A stretch of 64,000 bases of DNA from contig NZ_KB891995.1 in assembly GCF_000373625.1 (NCBI RefSeq), positions 248,001 through 312,000 on the forward strand. The letters run 5' to 3'. A program made the translations under genes and the position numbers. The notes under the pieces are model-generated. The model worked only from the letters and a program-made list of their open reading frames with translations, did no database searches and had not been told where the DNA came from. The stretch's first letter is position 1; every line of letters begins with the position of its first letter. Positions 32,922 to 39,941 of this stretch are shown in pieces. Source of the stretch: Streptomyces sp. LaPpAH-108 (GTDB taxonomy: Bacteria > Actinomycetota > Actinomycetes > Streptomycetales > Streptomycetaceae).

Positions 32922-33893
32922 ATGTCCCACCCGGTCCCTTCCGCTGTTCCCCGTTCCATTCCCGCTCCCGTACGCCGGGGCGATCCCGGCTTCCTCGGCA
33001 GGCCGGAGATGGCCGAGGTCGCCGACGGAGTGTTCGCCTACGTCCAACCGGATGGCGGCTGGTGCCTGAACAACGCAGGGCTGATCGTTTCGGGCCATCG
33101 TGCCGCGCTCGTGGACACGGCGGCCACAGAGGCACGTGCCCGCGCGCTGCGCACGGCCGTGCTGTCCCTCACGCCGACGGTCCCCCAGGTGCTGATCAAC
33201 AGCCACTCCCATGGGGACCACACCTTCGGCAACTTCGTCTTCCCCGAAGCCCTCGTCGTCGGACACGAACGAACCCGTGCCGAAGTGACCGCGACAGGTC
33301 TCCACTTGACCGGTCTCTGGCCGGACGTCGAGTGGGGAGCACTTGAAATCGTTCCGCCCGCTTTGACGTTCCGGGACCGACTCACCTTGCACATAGGCGA
33401 CAAGGTCGCCGAAATCATGCATCTCGGCATCGCCCACACGACCAACGACAGTGTGATCTGGCTGCCGGAAGAGCGAGTTCTGTTCACCGGCGACGTGGTG
33501 ATGAACGGCGTGACACCGTTCTGCCCGATGGGTTCGGTGGCCGGTTCCCTGGACGCTCTGGCCGCCATGCGCGCCCTCCGGCCCGAAATCGTCGTTCCCG
33601 GACACGGCCCCGTGGGGAGGGCGGATCTGTTCGATGAGACGGAGGGCTACCTCAGGCTGCTGCGGAGTCTCGCCCGGCAGGGCGTCGCCGAGGGGATCGA
33701 CCCGGTCAGCCTCGCCCGGCAGACGGATCTGGGGCCTTACGGCCGGTGGCTGGACGCGGAGCGGCTCGTCCCCAACCTCTTCCGGGCGTATGCCGAGGAA
33801 CAAGGCGAGGCCCGCGGTTCTCACGTGGACATGGGCGAAATGTTCCGGCGCATGGTCGAATACCACGGCGGAGTGCCGACCTGCCACGCCTGA
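32922..33893 (+). CDS. metallo-beta-lactamase-fold second-ring cyclase (ActIV-like)
   Basis: A 323-residue MBL-fold protein. Metal ligands are all visible: HSHGDH at 95-100, His in GIAHTTNDS, Asp in LFTGDVVMNG and His in VVPGHGPVG. ActIV of the actinorhodin pathway has this fold, closes the second ring and releases the bicyclic chain from the ACP; the sequence around SHSHGDHTFGNFVF fits that group. I chose ATG 32922, behind AAGGAG, over an ATG 12 codons upstream. It ends the rightward operon and is convergent with the flavin reductase gene. Confidence 0.88.
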   Translation: MSHPVPSAVPRSIPAPVRRGDPGFLGRPEMAEVADGVFAYVQPDGGWCLNNAGLIVSGHRAALVDTAATEARARALRTAVLSLTPTVPQVLINSHSHGDHTFGNFVFPEALVVGHERTRAEVTATGLHLTGLWPDVEWGALEIVPPALTFRDRLTLHIGDKVAEIMHLGIAHTTNDSVIWLPEERVLFTGDVVMNGVTPFCPMGSVAGSLDALAAMRALRPEIVVPGHGPVGRADLFDETEGYLRLLRSLARQGVAEGIDPVSLARQTDLGPYGRWLDAERLVPNLFRAYAEEQGEARGSHVDMGEMFRRMVEYHGGVPTCHA

Positions 33894-33919
33894 TGGATGG
33901 CCCCCGGTGTCCGCGCCGC

Positions 33920-34465
33920 TCATGCTCGCGCGGCCATGGCGGACGTCGCGGCCTCGATGTCCCAGGCGACGAACTGGCCCTGTTGGTACAGCAATGGGTG
34001 AGCGTCCTCGCCGGTGCCGCCCCGGGGCCGGGTCCAGACTCGTTCCATCCGCCCGATCAGCAGTCGGTGGTCGCCTGCGGGCACCGACTGCTCCAGCGCG
34101 CACTCGGTGTAAGCCAGCACCCCGTCGAGCAGCACCGGGCAGTCCGGAATGGAATTGCCCCCCTGCCATGATGCTCCGGCGAACTTCTGGTCCGATCGCC
34201 CGGCGAAGACGCGCGCTAGCGATTCGCCGCCGTTGTCGGCCAGCAAATGGAGCGCGAAGACCTTGGAGTCGAGTAGGGCCGGGAGCGTACGGGAGCGTTC
34301 GTCCACGCACACTAGCAAGAGCGCCGGGTCGAGCGAGACCGCACTGAACGCATTGCAGGTGAAGCCGGTCGGTCTGCCGTCGGAGCCCGTCGTGGTCACC
34401 ACCGCGACGGCTGTGGGCACCGCCCCGAAGAAGTCGCGGAATGCCTCAGGCCGTACCGCCATGCC
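33920..34465 (-). CDS. FMN/FAD reductase partner of the hydroxylase (ActVB-like)
   Basis: A roughly 181-residue flavin reductase of the HpaC/ActVB family. It reads VPTAVAVVTTTGSDGRPTGFTCNAFSAVSLDPALLLVCV, interrupted by no gaps, then KFAG and ECALEQSVPAGDHRLLIGR, which bind flavin and NAD(P)H. It supplies reduced FMN to the acyl-CoA-dehydrogenase-fold hydroxylase at 19504-20643. The start is uncertain: ATG 34465 aligns best with ActVB length, but GTG 34483 and ATG 34534 are in frame; an ATG still further upstream falls in the parS site and is rejected. It is the last cluster gene before core chromosome. Confidence 0.87.
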   Translation of the reverse strand, partial: GMAVRPEAFRDFFGAVPTAVAVVTTTGSDGRPTGFTCNAFSAVSLDPALLLVCVDERSRTLPALLDSKVFALHLLADNGGESLARVFAGRSDQKFAGASWQGGNSIPDCPVLLDGVLAYTECALEQSVPAGDHRLLIGRMERVWTRPRGGTGEDAHPLLYQQGQFVAWDIEAATSAMAARA

Positions 34466-34659
34466 TTTCACCGCCGTCACCTCGTATGCCTGCTGGGCGT
34501 CGTGAGCGCCCTGGGGAAGATCCGGTGAGCCCATCCGCGGGAACCCGGACCAAGCCACCCTCTCCAGGGTGTCTGGAGGTCTCCTGGACTTCGGCTGGAG
34601 CTGCTTTCCGGCGGGTGTCGAGGTCGTCGGTGAATGTCGTGGTGCGTACGCGCAACGGC

Positions 34660-34673
34660 GTTTCACGTGAAAC
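34660..34673. promoter_or_regulatory. parS, ParB-binding centromere site
   Basis: Perfect 14-bp palindrome GTTTCACGTGAAAC, the Streptomyces parS consensus. ParB spreads from such sites and, with ParA, organises oriC regions for segregation during sporulation. Streptomyces parS sites cluster around oriC, in line with the core genes here. It lies between the cluster and the DUF5324 gene, six bases from a strong hairpin. Confidence 0.93.
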
Positions 34674-34678
34674 ATCCC

Positions 34679-34712
34679 GTGGTCCGAGCGATCTCAAGAT
34701 CGCTCGGACCAC
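34679..34712. terminator. terminator at the cluster/core boundary
   Basis: Perfect 16-bp stem (34679-34694 with 34697-34712; GTGGTCCGAGCGATCT and its complement) with a minimal 2-base loop. It ends the leftward DUF5324 transcript, stopping it from entering the biosynthetic cluster. Confidence 0.88.
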
Positions 34713-34742
34713 AGGATGGGGGGCGCGAGGGAACGCTACGCG

Positions 34743-35441
34743 TCACCTGTTCTCGTCGCCGTTGGACGAGTCCTCCTCGTTCTGCTTCGCGCGGACCTCG
34801 GGGTCCAGGGGGGAGCCGGTGCCGTCCACCGAGTGGAGGCGGGCGGCGTCGGGCATCTCCGTGGCGGCCGGGGGCTCGACCAGCCAGTCCGGGTTGGCCT
34901 GCTTGTCCCACCACTTCCACACGGCGAGGGCCGTACCGGCGACGATGCTGGCCAGGGCCGCGTACTTCAGGGCGCGGCGGGCCGTGCAGCGGCGCTCGTT
35001 GCGGCGGGCCAGCTTCTCGATCTGCCGGGCGGAGACATTGCCGCGCAGTGCGACCAGCGCGGCGGCACCCCGCGTCGCGGCCTCGTCGTAGACAGGACCG
35101 GCGGCGGCCACGGCCTGCTCGATCCGCGGGCGCGAGTACTCGGCCGCCTGCTTGGCGGCCTTGCGGGTGCGCTCCGCGGCCTCCTGAGCGGCCTGGTCCA
35201 CCTTCGGCGGGACATGGGAACGGGCCTGCTCAAGACGCGGGGCGAGCAGCGCGTCGTACTGCACTCGGGCCTGGTCGGCGGCCTGGGACACCACGGGCGC
35301 GAGCCGTACGCGTGCCTCCTGCGCGAAATACGCGGCACGCTCCTTGGCCGTGTCGGCGTAGGGCGCCACCACGTCCGCGGCGTGCAGCACGCTGTCCTTC
35401 GCCGAGCCGGTCGCGGCGCGCACGCTCTCGATGCGGGTCAC
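34743..35441 (-). CDS. DUF5324 family membrane protein
   Basis: A 232-residue protein. A long alanine-rich amphipathic helical part (about residues 1-150, repeated AA-x-E/Q patterns such as AQEAAERTRKAAKQAAEYS) suggests coiled-coil or apolipoprotein-like packing. One transmembrane helix follows (ALKYAALASIVAGTALAVWKWW, about 165-186), then a short acidic tail. Conserved next to the cyclophilin gene in Streptomyces near oriC (from memory). Function unknown. Confidence 0.85.
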   Translation of the reverse strand: MTRIESVRAATGSAKDSVLHAADVVAPYADTAKERAAYFAQEARVRLAPVVSQAADQARVQYDALLAPRLEQARSHVPPKVDQAAQEAAERTRKAAKQAAEYSRPRIEQAVAAAGPVYDEAATRGAAALVALRGNVSARQIEKLARRNERRCTARRALKYAALASIVAGTALAVWKWWDKQANPDWLVEPPAATEMPDAARLHSVDGTGSPLDPEVRAKQNEEDSSNGDENR

Positions 35442-35760
35442 GGGAACCTCCTCCTCGGTGGCGGTACGGTATGTCGACTGTCCACCCTGTTACGGATCAT
35501 GCCTGTCCGGGGCCCGCACGGCATGTGCGAGCGGGCATACGGGTGCCGATCGCTTCGTAAGTACGGAATTCCGGGCAACGGCCCCATCGTCGACCCTGCC
35601 ACGAATCCCCGCCGCGCGCCGCTCTCCGCGGCGAACCGGTGGCAGTACGGCGCGGAACTCGTGGCCGTCCGGGGTTCGCACGCCCCGGGCGTGCGACGAT
35701 CGAAGCCTTTCCGGGAATGACGACGGAAACGAATGACGGAAACAACAGGGAAGGCACCCC
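35442..35760. other. divergent intergenic region
   Basis: About 320 bases between the divergent DUF5324 and cyclophilin genes. It should hold both promoters. I see no hairpin, repeat or small gene that can be supported. Confidence 0.5.
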
Positions 35761-36390
35761 GTGGCCGAGCAGCTCTACGCCACTCTCAGGACCGATCGCG
35801 GCGACATCAGGATCCGGCTGTTCCCGAACCACGCCCCGGCCACCGTCAGAAACTTCGTCGAACTCGCCCGGGGCGAGCGTGCCTGGAAGAACCCCGAGAC
35901 CGGCGCGGAGAGCACGGAGCCGCTCTACGACGGAACGGTCTTCCACCGGGTGATCAGCGGATTCATGATCCAGGGCGGTGATCCGCTCGGCACCGGCATC
36001 GGCGGACCCGGCTACCAGTTCCCCGACGAGTTCCACCCCGACCTGTCCTTCAACCGGCCCTATCTGCTCGCCATGGCCAACGCCGGGCCGGGCACCAACG
36101 GCTCGCAGTTCTTCATCACGGTCTCGCCGACGGTGTGGCTCAACCGCAAGCACACGATCTTCGGCGAGGTCGACGGGGAGGAGAGCCGGAAGGTGGTCGA
36201 CGCCATCGCGGCCGTGCCCACCGGGCGGGATCACCGTCCGGTGCAGGACGTGGTGATCGAGACCGTCCTCGTGGAGCGGACCGGGCAGGAGCGGGGAACT
36301 GGAGCGGGACAGGGAACGGGCCCGGGGCAGGGAGCCGGGCCCGGACGCGGAACGGACCAGCCGGGGAAGAACATGGAGACCGCCGGGTAG
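35761..36390 (+). CDS. peptidyl-prolyl cis-trans isomerase (cyclophilin type)
   Basis: A 209-residue cytoplasmic cyclophilin that speeds prolyl isomerisation. The cyclophilin fold fills about residues 1-175 (FHRVISGFMIQGGDP, GTNGSQFFIT, LNRKHTIFGEV); the catalytic Arg is in the FHRV block. A low-complexity Gly/Gln-rich tail (GTGAGQGTGPGQGAGPGRG, about 180-203) follows, as in other Streptomyces homologues. GTG start behind AAGGCACCCC; no signal peptide. Confidence 0.95.
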   Translation: MAEQLYATLRTDRGDIRIRLFPNHAPATVRNFVELARGERAWKNPETGAESTEPLYDGTVFHRVISGFMIQGGDPLGTGIGGPGYQFPDEFHPDLSFNRPYLLAMANAGPGTNGSQFFITVSPTVWLNRKHTIFGEVDGEESRKVVDAIAAVPTGRDHRPVQDVVIETVLVERTGQERGTGAGQGTGPGQGAGPGRGTDQPGKNMETAG

Positions 36391-36522
36391 TCCACAGGAG
36401 ACGGGGCACCGCACACGCGAGGGACGGAAGACCCGCAGGGGAACCAAATGCCCCGCTCGTCCGTAAGGATGAGCAGGGCGGGGTATCGCCCGGCGATGTC
36501 CCGCGACGGACAAGGGGATCTC

Positions 36523-37431
36523 ATGGACCAGGCCGCAGCCGGCGCCCGGGACGCCCGGAGCCTGCCCGCGTGCTACCGGCACCCGGACCGCGAGACCGGC
36601 GTGCGCTGCACCCGCTGCGACCGCCCGATCTGCCCGGAGTGCATGGTCGACGCCTCGGTCGGCTTCCAGTGCCCCGACTGTGTGCGCGGCACCGCGCACA
36701 CCCCCGCACCCGGCGGCCACGCCCCGGCACCGGCCCCGGGCGCCGCAGCGCCCCGCACGCTGGCGGGAGGCAGGCACACCGCCGATCCCCGGCTCGTCAC
36801 CAAGGTGCTCATCGGGCTGAACGTCGTCTTCTTCGCGATCCAGCAGATCGTCGGGGACGCCTTCACCAACCGCTTCGAACTGCTCGGCTACGCCCTCGTC
36901 CCGCAGCTCGGCGTGCAGGGTGTGGCGGACGGTCAGTACTACCGGCTGCTGACCGCGATGTTCCTGCACGGCGGCTTTCTGCACATCGCGTTCAACATGC
37001 TCAGCCTGTGGTGGATCGGCGGACCGCTCGAAGCCGCCCTCGGCCGCGCCCGCTATCTGTCCCTCTACCTGGTCTCCGGACTCGCGGGCAGCGCGCTCAG
37101 CTATCTGATCGCCGCGCCCAACGCGCCCTCCCTGGGCGCCTCCGGTGCGATCTTCGGCCTGTTCGGCGCCACCGTCGTCCTGGTGCGGCGGCTCAATTAC
37201 GACATGCGGCCGGTCATCGCCCTGCTGGTGATCAACCTGATCATCACGTTCCAGGTCCCCGGCATCGCCTGGCAGGCCCACATCGGTGGCCTGGTCGCCG
37301 GTATCGGCGTCGGCTACGCGATGATCCACGCCCCGCGCGAGCGACGGCAGCTGATCCAGTACGGCGCCTGTGCACTGGTGCTCGTCGTGGTGGCGATTCT
37401 CACCCTGGTGAGAACGGCCCAGCTGACCTGA
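36523..37431 (+). CDS. rhomboid family intramembrane serine protease
   Basis: A 302-residue membrane protein. An N-terminal Cys/His zinc-binding B-box-like module (CYRHPDRETGVRCTRC, then CPECMV and CPDC, about residues 15-60) precedes a Pro/Ala linker and six or seven TM helices. The catalytic serine is in LGASGAIFGLFG and its histidine in WQAHIGGLVAG; HGGFLHIAFNM is the conserved loop-helix. It cleaves TM substrates, not identified in Streptomyces. ATG 36523 follows AAGGGGAT. Upstream ATGs lack ribosome sites. Confidence 0.92.
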   Translation: MDQAAAGARDARSLPACYRHPDRETGVRCTRCDRPICPECMVDASVGFQCPDCVRGTAHTPAPGGHAPAPAPGAAAPRTLAGGRHTADPRLVTKVLIGLNVVFFAIQQIVGDAFTNRFELLGYALVPQLGVQGVADGQYYRLLTAMFLHGGFLHIAFNMLSLWWIGGPLEAALGRARYLSLYLVSGLAGSALSYLIAAPNAPSLGASGAIFGLFGATVVLVRRLNYDMRPVIALLVINLIITFQVPGIAWQAHIGGLVAGIGVGYAMIHAPRERRQLIQYGACALVLVVVAILTLVRTAQLT

Positions 37432-37440
37432 CCCGAACCG

Positions 37441-37654
37441 TTGTCCACAGCGTGTGCGCGATCTTGTGCACAGCGTGCGGGAACAGCCGTGCCCCCCGTC
37501 GCTCGGATGAGTTCCCGCAGGTCAGACAGGGGGCAGTGGCCGTTCCGCAGCCGGTAGGGCAGTCACACCGGCGTCAACGATCGATGAGTTATCCACAGAT
37601 CGTAGTTTCTTTTCCCCAGGCACATGTGGAAACTCTGCCCAAGGCTGTGGATAA
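37441..37654. promoter_or_regulatory. cluster of DnaA boxes between the rhomboid gene and crgA
   Basis: The intergenic region holds TTGTCCACA (37441-37449), TTGTGCACA (37464-37472), TTATCCACA (37589-37597), a weaker TGTGGAAAC (37625-37633) and inverted TGTGGATAA (37646-37654). Two are perfect DnaA boxes and one has a single change typical of Streptomyces (TTGTCCACA). Extra-oriC box clusters near Streptomyces oriC are known to titrate DnaA (from memory). No dnaA or dnaN is nearby, so it is not oriC itself. Confidence 0.8.
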
Positions 37655-37705
37655 CTCAGTGAAGGGCCGTGGGCAGAGGTGCCCGGGCCCCGTCGTGCGG
37701 CCCGG

Positions 37706-37960
37706 CTACTTCCACTGCGTGGAGACGCCGAACCCGGCCGCGATGAAGCCGAAGCCCACCACGATGTTCCAGTTGTCCAGGCTGTCGATCGGCAGCGAGC
37801 CGTCGGTCACGTAGAAGACCACGATCCACGCCAGGCCGATGAGGAACATGGCCAGCATCACGGGCGCGACCCAGGCGCTGTTGCCGAGCTTGACGGCCTG
37901 CGCCTGCTTCACGGGCGGCGGCGTGTAGTCGGCCTTCTTGCGGATACGTGACTTCGGCAC
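37706..37960 (-). CDS. crgA: CrgA, cell division coordination protein
   Basis: An 84-residue membrane protein. The cytoplasmic N-terminus is basic (PKSRIRKKADYTPPP) and is followed by two TM helices (APVMLAMFLIGLAWIVVFYV and WNIVVGFGFIAAGFG) and a short end STQWK. CrgA influences the timing of FtsZ-ring formation in Streptomyces aerial hyphae and contacts divisome proteins. GTG 37960 follows GGAGAGA. The location beside the DUF881 gene, pabA, sortases and pknB matches the conserved order. Confidence 0.95.
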   Translation of the reverse strand: MPKSRIRKKADYTPPPVKQAQAVKLGNSAWVAPVMLAMFLIGLAWIVVFYVTDGSLPIDSLDNWNIVVGFGFIAAGFGVSTQWK

Positions 37961-38111
37961 GAGGGTCTCTCCTGTCGATGCGCTGCGTGGCCGCGCAGAG
38001 TACGGGTCGGGCTCGGGGCAGCGTACAAGGGGACAGTAAGGGCACACTGAGCGCTCCCCCGGGCGTCCGTTAGCGTAGTGCTTCTACGGCGCCGAAGGAG
38101 ATAAGGGTACG

Positions 38112-38897
38112 TTGAGCAATTCTGCCGACTCCCCCGGTACGGGATCAACGGGTCCGACCCGTCCCCGCGCGCGCCTGAAGCCGGTGCGGATCCTCACGGC
38201 GGGCGTGTTCGCCCTGGCCGGGCTGATCTTCTTCACCAGTTTCGACACCGCCAAGGGCACGGACATCCGCACCGACACCTCGCTGCTGAAGCTGTCCGAC
38301 CTGATCCAGGAGCGCAGCCGCAAGAACAAGGGCCTCGACGAGTCCAACGCGACCCTGCGCGAGCGGGTGGAGTCGCTGGCCGAGAGCGACGACGGCGGCA
38401 GCCGCTCCAAGAACGGTGAACTCGGCGGTCTGGAGCGCAGCGCGGGCACGCACGAGCTGACCGGCAAGGCGATCACCGTCACCCTGAACGACGCCCCGCC
38501 GAACGCCACCGCCAAGCTCCCCGGCTACCCCGAGCCGCAGCCCGACTATCTGGTGATCCACCAGCAGGACCTCCAGGCCGTGGTCAACGCCCTGTGGCAC
38601 GGCGGCGCCCGCGGCATCAAGGTCATGGACCAGCGGCTGATCTCCACCAGCGCGGTGCGCTGCGTCGGCAACACCCTGATCCTCCAGGGCCGCGTCTACT
38701 CGCCCCCGTACAAGATCACGGCGGTCGGCGACCCCGACCGGCTCAAGCAGGCCCTCGCCGACAGCAAGGCGATCCAGACGTACATGGTGTACGTCAACGT
38801 CTACGGCCTCGGCTGGCAGGTCGCCGACGACGGCGACGTGACCCTGCCCGGCTACACCGGCACCGTGGACCTGCACTACGCGCGGCCGGTCGCGTAG
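38112..38897 (+). CDS. DUF881 family membrane-anchored protein
   Basis: A 261-residue protein with one N-terminal TM helix (ILTAGVFALAGLIFFTS, about 27-43) and an external domain. A coiled-coil-like stretch (SDLIQERSRKNKGLDESNATLRERVESL is the region, about 62-90) precedes the DUF881 core with IHQQDLQAVVNALWHGGARGI and NTLILQGRVYSPPYKI. These proteins are linked by gene order to cell division in actinobacteria and Firmicutes; activity unknown. TTG start at 38112, behind GAAGGAG. Confidence 0.88.
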   Translation: MSNSADSPGTGSTGPTRPRARLKPVRILTAGVFALAGLIFFTSFDTAKGTDIRTDTSLLKLSDLIQERSRKNKGLDESNATLRERVESLAESDDGGSRSKNGELGGLERSAGTHELTGKAITVTLNDAPPNATAKLPGYPEPQPDYLVIHQQDLQAVVNALWHGGARGIKVMDQRLISTSAVRCVGNTLILQGRVYSPPYKITAVGDPDRLKQALADSKAIQTYMVYVNVYGLGWQVADDGDVTLPGYTGTVDLHYARPVA

Positions 38898-39105
38898 GAC
38901 CTTCCCGGGGCCTCATGAGGCACTTCGTGAGAACCGGCGAAGGGCGCCGCGAAACCCGCCGTGTCGCACGTTGAGGTGATCGGGGCCGGGACACGTAAGT
39001 CCGGGTGTCGACCCGGCCTGTGGACAACGGCCGGGAGGCCGTCCGGCGCCGTTAGTCTGGTGCGGTACGGCGTGAGTCTGTGCCGTGAGGAACGGAAGGG
39101 ACGGC

Positions 39106-39267
39106 ATGTACGGCTTGATCTGGCGGCTTCTGCCGGGCAACACGTGGGTGAAGGCCCTGCTCTCACTCGTGCTGGTCCTGGCCGTGGTCTATGTCCTGTT
39201 CCAGTACGTGTTCCCGTGGGCCGAACCACTGCTGCCCTTCAACGATGTGACGGTGGACCACCAGTGA
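39106..39267 (+). CDS. small membrane protein, unknown function
   Basis: A 53-residue protein with a single TM helix (ALLSLVLVLAVVYVLFQYVF). ATG 39106 follows GGAAGGGA; an ATG seven codons upstream is less well placed. Its stop overlaps the start of the pabA-like gene by four bases, so the two are coupled. Conserved in this operon in Streptomyces from memory. Confidence 0.8.
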   Translation: MYGLIWRLLPGNTWVKALLSLVLVLAVVYVLFQYVFPWAEPLLPFNDVTVDHQ

Positions 39268-39941
39268 GCGGCGCGCGGATTCTCGTTGTCGACAACTACG
39301 ACAGCTTCGTCTTCAACCTCGTCCAGTACCTCTACCAGCTGGGCGCCGAGTGCGAGGTCGTGCGCAACGACGAGGTGACCACCGCCCACGCCCATGGGGG
39401 CACCTCCCGCTCGAGCGCAGCCGAGAGTGGGGGAGGCTTCGACGGCGTCCTGCTCTCGCCGGGTCCTGGCACGCCCGAGGAGGCGGGGGTGTGCGTGGAC
39501 ATGGTCCGGCACTGCGCCGCGACCGGCGTGCCGGTGTTCGGGGTCTGCCTGGGGATGCAGTCGATGCAGGTGGCGTACGGCGGCGTGGTCGACCGCGCGC
39601 CCGAGCTGCTGCACGGCAAGACCTCCCCGGTGCTCCACGGCGGCACGGGCGTCTTCGCCGGGCTGCCCTCGCCCTTCATCGCGACCCGCTACCACTCGCT
39701 GGCCGCCGAGCCGGCCACCGTCCCGGCCGAGCTGGAGGTCACCGCCCGCACCGAGGACGGGATCGTCATGGGGCTGCGCCACCGCGAACTCCCGGTGGAG
39801 GGCGTGCAGTTCCACCCCGAGTCGGTGCTGACCGAGCACGGGCACCGGATGCTGGCCAACTGGCTGGCGGAGTGCGGCGACCAGGGTGCCGTGGCGAGGT
39901 CGGCGGGGCTCGCCCCGGTGGTGGGCAGGTCCACGGCGTGA
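39264..39941 (+). CDS. pabA: class I glutamine amidotransferase, PabA/TrpG type
   Basis: A 225-residue amidotransferase subunit that gives ammonia to aminodeoxychorismate (folate) or anthranilate synthase. The catalytic Cys is in VFGVCLGMQSMQ, the His/Glu pair in VQFHPESVLTEHG, and LLSPGPGTPEEAG forms the oxyanion region. GTG 39264 lies in the preceding stop. Residues 43-60 (AHAHGGTSRSSAAESGGG) are an in-frame insertion encoded by a short palindromic repeat also known elsewhere in Streptomyces genomes. No synthase large subunit is nearby. Confidence 0.93.
   Translation: MSGARILVVDNYDSFVFNLVQYLYQLGAECEVVRNDEVTTAHAHGGTSRSSAAESGGGFDGVLLSPGPGTPEEAGVCVDMVRHCAATGVPVFGVCLGMQSMQVAYGGVVDRAPELLHGKTSPVLHGGTGVFAGLPSPFIATRYHSLAAEPATVPAELEVTARTEDGIVMGLRHRELPVEGVQFHPESVLTEHGHRMLANWLAECGDQGAVARSAGLAPVVGRSTA
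39393..39436. repeat. short interspersed palindromic repeat inserted in pabA
   Basis: Contains CATGGGGGCACCTCCC and GAGAGTGGGGGAGG around a CTCGAGCGCAGCC core; arms CCTCCC and GGGAGG can pair. I recognise this element as a small repeat scattered through many Streptomyces chromosomes, normally intergenic. Here it adds about 18 codons in frame without breaking the gene. Confidence 0.75.

Noticed and set aside
34535..34675. N-terminal extension of the flavin reductase starting at 34675
   Set aside because: Its first codons are the parS palindrome and the extension has no similarity to flavin reductases.
5720..34740. att-type direct repeat of the tRNA-Ala 3' end flanking the cluster, or an integrase
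   Set aside because: No copy of the T-arm/3' end sequence and no integrase or transposase gene seen by eye in the window.
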